A program made the position numbers and the translations under genes. DNA of 64,000 bases, from assembly GCF_003340345.1 (NCBI RefSeq), contig NZ_PPTQ01000009.1, forward strand, positions 80,915-144,914. The letters run 5' to 3'. Below the pieces are notes generated by a model that was given only the letters and a program-made list of their open reading frames with translations, was not told the DNA's origin and did not search any database. Positions 33,555 to 41,866 of this stretch are shown one piece after another (positions within the stretch are counted from its first letter, which is position 1; each line of letters begins with the position of its first letter). This stretch comes from Paraeggerthella hongkongensis (GTDB lineage: Bacteria; Actinomycetota; Coriobacteriia; Coriobacteriales; Eggerthellaceae).

Positions 33555-34844
33555 CTAGCGAGCTTCGATCCATCGACGCGCTTCCTGGCGAGCCCAAGCA
33601 TCCACGGCCTCCAGCTGATCAAGGCTCTCGACCCGTTGAACGCCGTTGCGCTCGTGCACGTCCATGACGGCTTCGACGCATTCCGCAATGCCCAAATAGG
33701 TTCCCTCTTCGGCCAAGAACGCGGCGACTGCAACTTCGTTCGCGGCGTTCATGACGCACGGCAGCGTACCGCCCGTACGCCCCGCATGATACGCCAGGTC
33801 AAGACAACGGAACGTATCGGTGTCGGGCGCGGCGAACTCCAGCGTGCCCAGCGTGCGGAAGTCGAGCGGCGCAACCGGAGCGTCCCAGCGCTCGGGATAG
33901 GACAGCGCGAACTGGATGGGAATGCGCATGTCGGTGGTGCCGAGGTGCGCCTTCACGCTGCCGTCGGAAAACTCCACCATGGAATGGATGGCGCTTTGAG
34001 GCTGCACCACCACTTCGATCTTGTCATAGGGCATCGCGAACAAATGATGGGCCTCTATGACCTCGAGCCCCTTGTTCATAAGCGTGGACGAGTCGATTGA
34101 TATTTTCGCGCCCATGTTCCAGGTGGGGTGAGCCAGGGCTTGAGCAGGCGTGATGCAAGCCAGATCGGCACGCGTGCGTCCGCGGAACGGGCCGCCCGAA
34201 GCGGTCACCCACAGCTTCGACACCTCGCGCGCGTCCTCGCCGAGCAGGCACTGGTAGATTGCCCCATGCTCGGAATCGATGGGCATGAGCGCCCCCGCAG
34301 GACCCTGCGCAGGTGCCGTTCCCGCAGCTCGACGTTGGGCGTCAACCTGCGCAGCCAGGGGCATGATGAGGTCGCCGCCCACTACAAGGGACTCCTTGTT
34401 CGCCAGAGCAAGAACCTTGCCTGCCGCCAACGCTTCATGGCTTGCGCGCAAACCGGCTGCTCCCACCAGGGCGTTCACCACGATATCCGCCTCGGGAAGA
34501 CTCGCCAAGCGCGCAACGGCCTGGGCACCGAACCCCAGCGCTCCTTCGCCGCCGGCTTCGCGGCGCGCAACGGCCTGGGCAAGCGTAGACGATGCGCTCG
34601 GTGCGGGCTGCGCGCTCTCGCGCACCAGGGCCGCCAGGTCGTCGGCAACCGCCTCGCCCTTCAAACGCTCGTCGCCTACCGCCACGTGACGCACCCCGAA
34701 CTCCCGAGCCTGAGCCAAAAGCTCGTCCGCTCGCGAATGCACCGCCAACGCAATAACCTCAAGCTGGTCCGCATGCCTGCGCACCACGTCGAGCGTTTGC
34801 GTGCCGATAGAACCCGTAGAGCCCAGAACAACGATGCGTTTCAC
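33555..34844 (-). CDS. dxr: 1-deoxy-D-xylulose-5-phosphate reductoisomerase
   Basis: A 429-residue MEP-pathway enzyme. NADPH site GSTGSIGTQTLDV at the N-terminus, ALANKESLVVGG, PIDSEHGAIYQCL, TASGGPFRG, HPTWNMGAKISIDSSTLMNKGLEVIEAHHLF and LPCVMNAANEVAVAAFL carry the NADPH, metal and substrate residues. It is about 30 residues longer than the E. coli enzyme because of Ala/Gly/Arg-rich insertions near 85-105 and 165-180. Converts DXP to MEP. It is followed by the brnTA/repeat island rather than directly by rseP. Confidence 0.97.
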   Translation of the reverse strand: MKRIVVLGSTGSIGTQTLDVVRRHADQLEVIALAVHSRADELLAQAREFGVRHVAVGDERLKGEAVADDLAALVRESAQPAPSASSTLAQAVARREAGGEGALGFGAQAVARLASLPEADIVVNALVGAAGLRASHEALAAGKVLALANKESLVVGGDLIMPLAAQVDAQRRAAGTAPAQGPAGALMPIDSEHGAIYQCLLGEDAREVSKLWVTASGGPFRGRTRADLACITPAQALAHPTWNMGAKISIDSSTLMNKGLEVIEAHHLFAMPYDKIEVVVQPQSAIHSMVEFSDGSVKAHLGTTDMRIPIQFALSYPERWDAPVAPLDFRTLGTLEFAAPDTDTFRCLDLAYHAGRTGGTLPCVMNAANEVAVAAFLAEEGTYLGIAECVEAVMDVHERNGVQRVESLDQLEAVDAWARQEARRWIEAR

Positions 34845-34917
34845 GTACGCCTCCTATCAGAGCGTTCAGTCACCAAGTCGTTCGCGGTGCCAGCAAAGGC
34901 GGCCGCGTCGCCCGCCC

Positions 34918-35847
34918 CTAGAAAAGAGGAACGGGAAACGGAATGCAGCCTCCCCCGACCAAAAGGATGGCCGAAGTCACGGCCACCAAGAACAGCGAGT
35001 CGCATCGATCGAGCAAGCCACCGTGGCCCGGCATGATGCTCCCGGAGTCCTTGAAGCCCGAATTGCGCTTGATGCGGCTTTCAGCCAAATCGCCAAGCAC
35101 GCCCATCAATCCGCTGATCAGGCCAAACACGATAGCTTGAGGAATGGACATGACCACGCCCGGAATAAACGTCATCAAGCACCAGAACACGGCCGATCCC
35201 ACCAAGCCGGCAATGAAGCCCTCCCAGCTTTTCTTGGGGCTGGTCCGCGGAGCCAGCTTGTGCTTGCCGAACTTGCTGCCCACCAAATAAGCGAACGAGT
35301 CGTTGGCCCACACGCTCAAGAACACGCCCAGAGCCAGCACGCCGCCCCACGGCTGGGGAAGCGCCGTGCGGATGACCACCAGACCGGACAGCAGCATGCC
35401 GCAGTACGCCGCGCCGAAAAAGCTCACGCCCACGTCGGGGACGCGCGCCCGCATCCAGAACACGTACCACACGATCAACGCCAGAAGCAGCGCCATGCTG
35501 ACGTACAGCGCCCCGTTCAATCCCAAGAAAAACACGCTGAGCGGGTACAGCATGGCCGCGATGATGCCAAGCATCTCGTTGGGAAGCTTCGCATCAGAAC
35601 GCAGCATATAGTAGAACTCGCCCGCCGTGATGCCGGCCGTGGCAACCAAGAACGCAACCGTGGTCCACTCGCTTGCCAAAATGCACACCACGGACAGCGC
35701 CACGTACACGAAGCCCGTGCGAAACCGCACCTGGAGGTCCGTGGCGTTCTTCAGCTTCTTGGGCGTCTTTCCGTACGCGAAGTCCTTGATGCGCTCGGTG
35801 CGCTTGCGATCATCGTTGGCCGACTGATCGCCGGGCCGCTCGTCCAC
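34918..35847 (-). CDS. cdsA: Phosphatidate cytidylyltransferase
   Basis: A 309-residue membrane enzyme making CDP-diacylglycerol. The C-terminal signature is present: GLVGSAVFWC to GDLAESRIKRNSGFKDSGSIMPGHGGLLDRCDS, with the metal-binding aspartates. About eight helices follow a 40-residue basic cytoplasmic N-terminus. The GTG start lies directly after the uppS stop (TAAGTG). Cluster position between uppS and dxr is the standard one. Confidence 0.95.
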   Translation of the reverse strand: MDERPGDQSANDDRKRTERIKDFAYGKTPKKLKNATDLQVRFRTGFVYVALSVVCILASEWTTVAFLVATAGITAGEFYYMLRSDAKLPNEMLGIIAAMLYPLSVFFLGLNGALYVSMALLLALIVWYVFWMRARVPDVGVSFFGAAYCGMLLSGLVVIRTALPQPWGGVLALGVFLSVWANDSFAYLVGSKFGKHKLAPRTSPKKSWEGFIAGLVGSAVFWCLMTFIPGVVMSIPQAIVFGLISGLMGVLGDLAESRIKRNSGFKDSGSIMPGHGGLLDRCDSLFLVAVTSAILLVGGGCIPFPVPLF

Positions 35848-36627
35848 TTACTTCACCGCCCCGAACCGTCGATCGCGCCCCTGGTACTCAAGCAGCGAAC
35901 GCAGCAACTCGTACCGGTTGAAGTCGGGCCACAGAACGTCGGTGCACACGAATTCCGAATACGCGATCTGCCATAGCAGGAAGTTCGATACGCGCATTTC
36001 GCCGCTCGTGCGAATAAGCAGGTCGGGATCGGGAATGTCGGCGGTATACAGATGGCGCGCGAACGACTCCTCGGTAAGCTCCTCGGGCGCGCGACCGTCG
36101 CGCATCGCGTCATGAGCCTCGTCCATGTACGAGCGGACGGCGTCGAGCAGCTCCTGACGACCGCCGTAGTTCACCGCCACGACCAGGGTCATGCCGTCGT
36201 TGTCCTTCGTTTTCTCCCACGCTTTCGCGAATGCGTCACGCGTCTTCTTCGGAAGCGCATCGGTCTGCCCGATGGTCATGACCCGAACGTGCTCTTCGTG
36301 CAAGCCGTCCACTTCAGCCAGCATAGTGGTTGCGAACAGGTTCATCAGGCCGATGACCTCTTCCTGCGGACGGCGCCAGTTCTCGGACGAGAACGAATAG
36401 ATGGTTAGGTAGCGAACGCCCACGTCGGACGCGCAGCGGATAGTCTCGCGCACCGCCTCGATGCCGGCTTTGTGGCCGAACAGGCGATTCTTGCCGCGCT
36501 CTTTCGCCCATCGACCGTTGCCGTCCATGATGACGGCCACGTGCTGGGGAACCGCCGCAGGGTCAAGCTGCGTCGGATCCAGGTCCGCCGGCGGATGGGG
36601 AAATATGTAATCCAAGGGCTTGTTCAC
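35848..36627 (-). CDS. uppS: Isoprenyl transferase (undecaprenyl diphosphate synthase)
   Basis: A 259-residue cis-prenyltransferase: VAVIMDGNGRWAKERGKNRLFGHKAG with the catalytic aspartate, YLTIYSFSSENWRRP, LVVAVNYGGRQEL, and PDLLIRTSGEMRVSNFLLWQIAYSEF with the arginines that bind diphosphate. It makes the C55 lipid carrier used by both peptidoglycan and the exopolysaccharide system at the left of the window. Confidence 0.96.
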   Translation of the reverse strand: MNKPLDYIFPHPPADLDPTQLDPAAVPQHVAVIMDGNGRWAKERGKNRLFGHKAGIEAVRETIRCASDVGVRYLTIYSFSSENWRRPQEEVIGLMNLFATTMLAEVDGLHEEHVRVMTIGQTDALPKKTRDAFAKAWEKTKDNDGMTLVVAVNYGGRQELLDAVRSYMDEAHDAMRDGRAPEELTEESFARHLYTADIPDPDLLIRTSGEMRVSNFLLWQIAYSEFVCTDVLWPDFNRYELLRSLLEYQGRDRRFGAVK

Positions 36628-36651
36628 GCTACCACCTCACAAAAGACGAGA

Positions 36652-36679
36652 AAGCCGACGATCGCGCGATCGTCGGCTT
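36652..36679. repeat. Perfect palindrome in the frr-uppS gap
   Basis: Fourteen-base arms (AAGCCGACGATCGC and its complement) meet without a loop. The minus-strand transcript would fold into a strong hairpin followed by TTTCTCGTCTTTTG, so it may be an internal terminator or processing site between frr and uppS. Confidence 0.65.
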
Positions 36680-36706
36680 CGGAGATTTATCCCAGCTTGC
36701 GCCGAG

Positions 36707-37264
36707 TTAAATCTCCATCACCTCGGCTTCTTTCTTCTTGAAAGCCTCGTCCACCTCGGCGACGTACTTGTCGGTGAGCTTCTGGACTTCAGCCTGGGCA
36801 CGACGCTCGTCGTCTTCGGGAAGGTTGTCCTCTTTGACCGAGCGCTCGATGGCGGCATTGGCATCCTGGCGAGCCTTGCGCACGCCGACGCGCGCCTCCT
36901 CGGCGTAGCCCTTGCACTGCTTCACCAGATCGCGGCGACGTTCCTCGGTAAGCGTAGGGAACGGCAGGCGAATGACCGAGCCGTCGTTCGAGGGCGTCAC
37001 GCCCAGATCGCTGGCCAGGATGGCCTGCTCGATGGCGCCCAGCACGCCTTTGTCCCACGGCTCGATGACCAGCATGTGCGCGTCGGGAGCCTTGACGCCC
37101 GCCATCTGGTTGACCGGCGTCGGCACGCCGTAGTAGTCCACCCTGATGCGATCGAGCACCATGGCGTTCGCGCGTCCCGTGCGCACAGCGGAGAAGTTGT
37201 TGCCCAGCGAATGGAGCACGCCTTGCATGCGCTCCTCAGCTTGCAGCATGATATCGTCGATCAT
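36707..37264 (-). CDS. frr: Ribosome recycling factor
   Basis: A 185-residue protein, the usual RRF length, starting MIDDIMLQAEERMQGVLHSL after AAAGGAATCGG. Conserved parts: NFSAVRTGRANAMVLDRIRVDYYGVPTPVNQMA, IEPWDKGVLGAIEQAILASDLGVTPSNDGSVIRLPFPTLTEERR. It splits post-termination ribosomes with EF-G. Downstream of pyrH as in most bacteria. Confidence 0.97.
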   Translation of the reverse strand: MIDDIMLQAEERMQGVLHSLGNNFSAVRTGRANAMVLDRIRVDYYGVPTPVNQMAGVKAPDAHMLVIEPWDKGVLGAIEQAILASDLGVTPSNDGSVIRLPFPTLTEERRRDLVKQCKGYAEEARVGVRKARQDANAAIERSVKEDNLPEDDERRAQAEVQKLTDKYVAEVDEAFKKKEAEVMEI

Positions 37265-37315
37265 TCCGATTCCTTTCAACCTGCTTCTTGCAATACGCTC
37301 GTCGCGCGAGCGCTA

Positions 37316-37347
37316 CGTTCGTTCGTTCGTTCGTTCGTTCGTTCGTT
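37316..37347. repeat. (CGTT)8 tetranucleotide repeat between pyrH and frr
   Basis: Eight perfect CGTT units (AACG in the transcript) fill part of the 87-base spacer between the pyrH stop and the frr start. Such arrays change length by slippage. This one is non-coding but alters the spacing between the two essential genes. Confidence 0.9.
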
Positions 37348-37351
37348 GACC

Positions 37352-38068
37352 TTATTCTACCGTGGTTCCGACGTTTTCGCCCTTCAAAGCCCGCGAAATG
37401 TTTCCGCTTACCGTCAGGTCGAACACGATCATGGGCACGCTGTTGTCCATGCACAGCGAAGTCGCCGTGGAATCCATGACGTTGAGGCCCTGCGACAGCA
37501 CGTCCATGTAGCTGATGCGATCGTAGCGCTTGGCATCCGGATTCTTCTTGGGATCGCTGTCGTACACGCCGTCGACCTTCGTGGCCTTCATGAGCACGTC
37601 CACGTCCAGTTCGCACGCGCGCAGGGCGGCCGTGGTGTCAGTGGTGAAGTACGGGTTGCCCGTGCCGGCGGCCAAAATGACCACGCGGCCCTTCTCCATG
37701 TGACGGATGGCGCGGCGGCGAATGTAGGGCTCGGAAACTTCCTGCATGTTGATGGCGCTTTGCACGCGCGAGAAAATGCCGTGGCGCTCGAACGCGTCCT
37801 GCAGGGCCAGCGAGTTCATGACCGTGGCCAGCATGCCGATGTAGTCGGCCTGCGCGCGGTCCATGCCCTCGGCCGATCCGGCCAGGCCGCGGAAGATGTT
37901 GCCGCCGCCCACCACCACGGCAAGCTGCACGCCGTCGCGCACGATGTCGGCAATCTGGTCGGCCAGGTCGTCGACCACCTTGGGATCGATACCGTAGCCA
38001 ACATCCCCCGCCAGCGCTTCGCCGGACAGTTTGAGCAGCACGCGCTTGTACCGATACTCTTCAGACAT
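37352..38068 (-). CDS. pyrH: UMP kinase
   Basis: A 238-residue amino-acid-kinase-fold enzyme: [75 protein letters not shown] and [16 protein letters not shown]. Phosphorylates UMP to UDP. First gene of the pyrH-frr-uppS-cdsA-dxr series. A terminator for the upstream htrA gene lies before it. Confidence 0.97.
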   Translation of the reverse strand: MSEEYRYKRVLLKLSGEALAGDVGYGIDPKVVDDLADQIADIVRDGVQLAVVVGGGNIFRGLAGSAEGMDRAQADYIGMLATVMNSLALQDAFERHGIFSRVQSAINMQEVSEPYIRRRAIRHMEKGRVVILAAGTGNPYFTTDTTAALRACELDVDVLMKATKVDGVYDSDPKKNPDAKRYDRISYMDVLSQGLNVMDSTATSLCMDNSVPMIVFDLTVSGNISRALKGENVGTTVE

Positions 38069-38133
38069 AGACTCTATCCTCTCGGTGGTCGTTCATTGCT
38101 TTGAATTTAGCCTATCTATAGTACCTGAAAAAG

Positions 38134-38162
38134 AAACGGCCGCGTAGTCAACGCGGCCGTTT
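38134..38162 (-). terminator. Intrinsic terminator upstream of pyrH
   Basis: ACGGCCGCG / CGCGGCCGT with a seven-base loop; the minus-strand transcript continues TTCTTTTTC. It is a second stop signal for transcription coming from htrA. Confidence 0.75.
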
Positions 38163-38271
38163 TCAGGCATTTCACGCAAAGGACAAACCAAAAAACACCG
38201 CCGAGAAGCCTTGCCCTCGCGCGTTTCGGCACTCGGTTTCGCAGAAGCGACCGCACGAGCCTCGACGGAAA

Positions 38272-38302
38272 AGCGGCCCCCGCTTCACATGCAGGGGCCG
38301 CT
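38272..38302 (-). terminator. Intrinsic terminator of htrA
   Basis: AGCGGCCCC pairs with GGGGCCGCT around a loop, just 19 bases after the htrA stop on the minus strand, followed by TTTCC. Confidence 0.7.
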
Positions 38303-38320
38303 AGAAACCGCCGTCAGCTC

Positions 38321-39760
38321 TTAGGCCGCGCTTTGCTGCGACTCGCCGCTACCGCCGCCGAACAGGCGCTCAAGCATGGACTCCTTCGAAGTGGAGCTGT
38401 TCTGCTGCGTGGTAGCAGCCTGCGAGGACTCGTCGGATCCCAGCGTGACCTCGATCTGCTTCGTCTCGCCGTTGCGGTTCACGTCAAGCGAAACCTTGTC
38501 GCCGGGGTTCTTGGCGCGAACGGCCAGCATGAGATCGCTTGCCGAGGCAACGTCCTTGCCGTCGAACTTGGTGATGATGTCGCCCGCTTGCAAGCCAGCC
38601 TCCGCCGCGCCGGAGCCGGGATTCACGGCGGCAACGTACGCGCCGCTGTCAACCGACAGGCCGTAACGCTTGGCGTTCTGCGAGTTCACCGTGGACAGGG
38701 ACACGCCAAGCTGCGCATGGGTCGGGGTCTTGCCGTCGATGATCTGCTGGGCGATGTTGACCGCGTAGTTCACCGGGATGGCGAACCCGACGCCGGAGTA
38801 GTTGCCGGAGTTCGACGTGATCAGGGTGTTGATGCCGATCAGCTTGCCTTCGGCGTCAACGAGCGCGCCGCCGGAGTTGCCGGGGTTGATGGCCGCGTCC
38901 GTCTGGATCATGTTCGGGTAGATGGTCACTTCGCCCGATCCGCCCTGCTGGGCGCTGCTGTTCATGATCTGAGAGCGGCTGGTGGCCGACACGATGCCCG
39001 TGGCAACGGACTGCTCCAAACCGAAGGGGCTGCCGATGGTCATAACCCATTCGCCGATAGTCAGGTTGTCGGAGTCGCCAATTGCCATCGGCGTCAGGTC
39101 GGTTGCATCCTTAGCCTTGACAACGGCCAGGTCGGAGCTGGGATCGCTCCCAACAACTTGGGCATCGTACGTGTTGCCGCCTACGGTCACCTTGAGCGCG
39201 TCGGCGCCCTGGACCACGTGGTAGTTCGTCACGATGTAGCCGTCCTTGGTCAGCACGACGCCGCTGCCCAGCGACGACTGCGTCAGCGTGGATTCGGAAG
39301 ACCCGCTCACGCCGTAGCCGTACAGCCCCATGCCGGACTGGCTGGTGTACACGTCGATGGCCGCTACGGAAGGCAGGGATTTGCTGGCCACGGCCTCGGC
39401 CAGGGTCACGCTTTCCCCTTCGGCGTTGATGACGCTGCCGCTCGACGATCCGATCTGGGCAGAAGAGCCCCCGTCACCGGAAGACGAGCCTGCGGTCGAG
39501 GCTTGCCAGATGCCGAACCCGCCCAACCCGATGACGCAGGCAAGGGCCGCTCCGGCAAATGCAACGCCGAACGTCCGGCCGGCGCTGGACTTGGCCTGAG
39601 GCGTCGACGGCACGGCGGTGTGCTGCGCCGCGGCGTACCCATGACCCGGCTGCTGATAGTAAGGTTGCTGTCCCGCAGGAGCAACGTGCTGGGCGCGCTC
39701 GTCGCCCGGCTTCGGCGGCAAGGGGCTGCCGCTCGGGGTGGTTCCATTGGTTTCGCTCAT
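38321..39760 (-). CDS. HtrA/DegP-like trypsin-fold serine protease with PDZ domain
   Basis: A 479-residue membrane-anchored protease. A Pro/Gln-rich cytoplasmic head leads to one helix (about 65-90). The S1C domain has TNYHVVQG (His), SDLAVVKAKD (Asp) and GNSGGALVD (Ser). One PDZ domain follows (AAVNPGSGAAEAGLQAGDIITKFDGKDV). The tail is Ser/Gln-rich. The ATG at 39760 is preferred over a GTG three codons earlier because AAGGAG lies ten bases before it. Function: quality control of proteins outside the membrane. Single gene with two terminators behind it. Confidence 0.93.
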   Translation of the reverse strand: MSETNGTTPSGSPLPPKPGDERAQHVAPAGQQPYYQQPGHGYAAAQHTAVPSTPQAKSSAGRTFGVAFAGAALACVIGLGGFGIWQASTAGSSSGDGGSSAQIGSSSGSVINAEGESVTLAEAVASKSLPSVAAIDVYTSQSGMGLYGYGVSGSSESTLTQSSLGSGVVLTKDGYIVTNYHVVQGADALKVTVGGNTYDAQVVGSDPSSDLAVVKAKDATDLTPMAIGDSDNLTIGEWVMTIGSPFGLEQSVATGIVSATSRSQIMNSSAQQGGSGEVTIYPNMIQTDAAINPGNSGGALVDAEGKLIGINTLITSNSGNYSGVGFAIPVNYAVNIAQQIIDGKTPTHAQLGVSLSTVNSQNAKRYGLSVDSGAYVAAVNPGSGAAEAGLQAGDIITKFDGKDVASASDLMLAVRAKNPGDKVSLDVNRNGETKQIEVTLGSDESSQAATTQQNSSTSKESMLERLFGGGSGESQQSAA

Positions 39761-40105
39761 ATGCTTCACGCTCCTTTATTTCGTATCGCGATCGCTCGTC
39801 TTACGTACTGCTTGTAACGCGGTCACCTTAGCACGCCAAGCTTCTGATCTGGGTCGCTTGCACTCAATCGTCATCTTCGCGTCATGGAATTACACCGATT
39901 GGTGTACGTACCGAAACCAAGCCGTACACTGGCGGGTGCAAAGGCGCCAACGAAGCGGGAGCCGACCGCGCCGCGCCCGCAGCGCAAGCGCCAACCGCCC
40001 GATCGCACGGTGCGGCGCGCCCCGAAAAGCACTCTTCCCTCCGCATTCGGCAACGGCGCGGTATGATACGAACAACGTCGGCAAACCCCTATCGAAGGAG
40101 CGCGT
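39761..40105. other. Divergent intergenic region between htrA and the dehydrogenase operon
   Basis: No gene seen. It holds an inverted repeat TACACC-GATT-GGTGTA at 39891-39906 that could be an operator. The dehydrogenase operon's first gene has GAAGGAGCG before its ATG. No promoter pair was strong enough to name. Confidence 0.45.
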
Positions 40106-40657
40106 ATGGATCGACCCTCCCAACCGCATCGCACCCTGGCCCAGCGCGTGCAAGAGCTGTACATCCGCATCCTGTTGCGCCTGCTCCCCTTGCTGCTTTC
40201 GCTGTTTCGCCGCGTATCGAAGCGCATCCAAGCAGAAATAGACTACCTGGAGCCCGGCTGCACCTTCATGTTGACCGTCGACGGAACCGGGCTGGCATGC
40301 GCGTGCCGGCGCACCGACAGCGGATCGTTCAAGCGCGTGCCGCCGAGCGCCCTTGCGCGGGACGTGGAACCGGGAAGCGGCCTGGCCAGCGCGAACGCGC
40401 AGGCCGTCACCGTGGATTACGTGATCGCGTTTCGGTCGTCGGCCTACGCGTTCGCCTGCTTCTCCGGCGGCATGACGCTGCAGGACGCGCTTGCGCAGCG
40501 CGCGTTCTCGACTCGCGGCCCCAACAGCACGGGCGTGGCCCTGACCTACCTGTTCACCGCGCTGCTGAAAATGTTCTTCGGCTGGCGCGCAGCCTACCGA
40601 ATCTCAAAGCCCGCCGTCAAACCGCTCCCCCGCCCGGCGGAGCCTCGGAAAGGATAG
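40106..40657 (+). CDS. Conserved hypothetical protein, possibly SCP2-like
   Basis: A 183-residue protein. A basic amphipathic start and a hydrophobic helix (LLRLLPLLLSLF, about 23-34) precede an alpha/beta region with LTVDGTGLACACRR and VDYVIAFRSSAYAFACFSGGMTLQDALAQRAFSTRG, which resembles the sterol-carrier (SCP2) fold pattern in which a hydrophobic tunnel binds lipids. That is a guess from strand/helix pattern. It ends two bases before the alcohol dehydrogenase gene, so it is in the same operon, suggesting a role in presenting a hydrophobic alcohol or aldehyde. Confidence 0.55.
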   Translation: MDRPSQPHRTLAQRVQELYIRILLRLLPLLLSLFRRVSKRIQAEIDYLEPGCTFMLTVDGTGLACACRRTDSGSFKRVPPSALARDVEPGSGLASANAQAVTVDYVIAFRSSAYAFACFSGGMTLQDALAQRAFSTRGPNSTGVALTYLFTALLKMFFGWRAAYRISKPAVKPLPRPAEPRKG

Positions 40658-40659
40658 CC

Positions 40660-41847
40660 ATGCAAGGTTTCGAATTCAGCTGCCCCACCAAAATCGTCTG
40701 CGGCCAGCACGCGTTGGACAAGCTTCCCGGGGAACTCTCCGACCGCGGCGTCAAGCACCCGCTGGTCATGACCGACGCCGGACTGGTGAAGCTGGGCGTT
40801 GCCGCGAAGCTCACCGACGTGCTGGACGCCGCCGGCGTAGCCTACGACGTGTTCGACCAGGTGCCGCCCGACTCGTCGATGGACGTGGTGAACCAGGTGG
40901 CGCAGCTGTACGCGCAACGCGGATGCGACGGGTTCGTGGCCATCGGCGGCGGATCGGTCATCGACACCACGAAGGGCGCCGCAGCCTCGCTTGCCTGCGA
41001 GGGCGTCGACTTCGCCACCTTGCAAGGCGCGGAGATCCTGCAAAACGACATGCCGCCTTTCATCGCCGTTCCCACCACGGCCGGCACCGGCAGCGAAGTG
41101 ACGCTGGTGGCCGTGGTGGCCGACACACGCAAGCACGCGAAGCTGTCGTTCACATCCTACAAGCTGGTGCCGCACGTAGCCGTGCTGGATCCCGCGCTGA
41201 CCGCGTCGCTGCCGCCGAAGCTGACCGCGACCACGGGCATGGACGCGCTCACGCACGCCGTCGAAGCGTACACGTCCATCCAAAAGAACCCTGTGTCCGA
41301 CGCGTTCGCTGTGAAGGCGATCGAGCTGATCTCGCAGAACCTGCCAACAGCGTGCCGCGACGGCGGCAACGTGGAAGCGCGCACCAACCTTGCGCTCGGA
41401 TCGCTCATGGCCGGCGCCGCGTTCAGCAACGCCATGGTGGGCATCGTGCACGCCATCGGGCATTCGCTGGGCGGACTGTGCCATATCCCTCATGGGCAGG
41501 CCATGATGATGCTGCTTCCCCACTGCGTTGCATACAACCTGGACACGGGCACGCACGCCGGCCTGTACGGGGAGCTGCTGCCGTACCTGGCGCCGGCCCG
41601 CGCGGCGTCCTTAGGCGCGAACGCGTCGAGCGACGCTCGCGACGGGGCCTTCTGCGAGCACCTGTTCGCGCTTAACGACCTGTACCACGACTCCTACGGC
41701 GTACCGCTCAAGCTGTCTGAAATGGGCGTGGAACGCGACCAGCTGGAAGCGGTGGCGAAGCAGGCGCGCTACGACGGCGCCGCGCTTTACAACAAGACCG
41801 AGATCACCGTGGATGTTGCGATGCGCATCCTGGAAGCCGCCTACTAA
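40660..41847 (+). CDS. Iron-containing (group III) alcohol dehydrogenase
   Basis: A 395-residue protein starting MQGFEFSCPTKIVCGQHALDKL with GGAAAGGA before the ATG. NAD site GCDGFVAIGGGSVIDTTKGAA; PTTAGTGSEVT; the metal histidines lie in GIVHAIGHSLGGLCHIPHGQAMMMLLPH. Group III enzymes interconvert alcohols and aldehydes with NAD(P)H and usually iron or zinc. With the aldehyde dehydrogenase gene 19 bases downstream, the pair could take an alcohol to its acid, or the reverse in fermentation. Confidence 0.93.
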   Translation: MQGFEFSCPTKIVCGQHALDKLPGELSDRGVKHPLVMTDAGLVKLGVAAKLTDVLDAAGVAYDVFDQVPPDSSMDVVNQVAQLYAQRGCDGFVAIGGGSVIDTTKGAAASLACEGVDFATLQGAEILQNDMPPFIAVPTTAGTGSEVTLVAVVADTRKHAKLSFTSYKLVPHVAVLDPALTASLPPKLTATTGMDALTHAVEAYTSIQKNPVSDAFAVKAIELISQNLPTACRDGGNVEARTNLALGSLMAGAAFSNAMVGIVHAIGHSLGGLCHIPHGQAMMMLLPHCVAYNLDTGTHAGLYGELLPYLAPARAASLGANASSDARDGAFCEHLFALNDLYHDSYGVPLKLSEMGVERDQLEAVAKQARYDGAALYNKTEITVDVAMRILEAAY

Positions 41848-41866
41848 GAGGAAAGCGAAGGACCCC

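Noticed and set aside
36620..39817. Two plus-strand frames of about 494 codons each
   Set aside because: They run opposite uppS/frr/pyrH and htrA, which show all catalytic motifs; the frames are compositional shadows.
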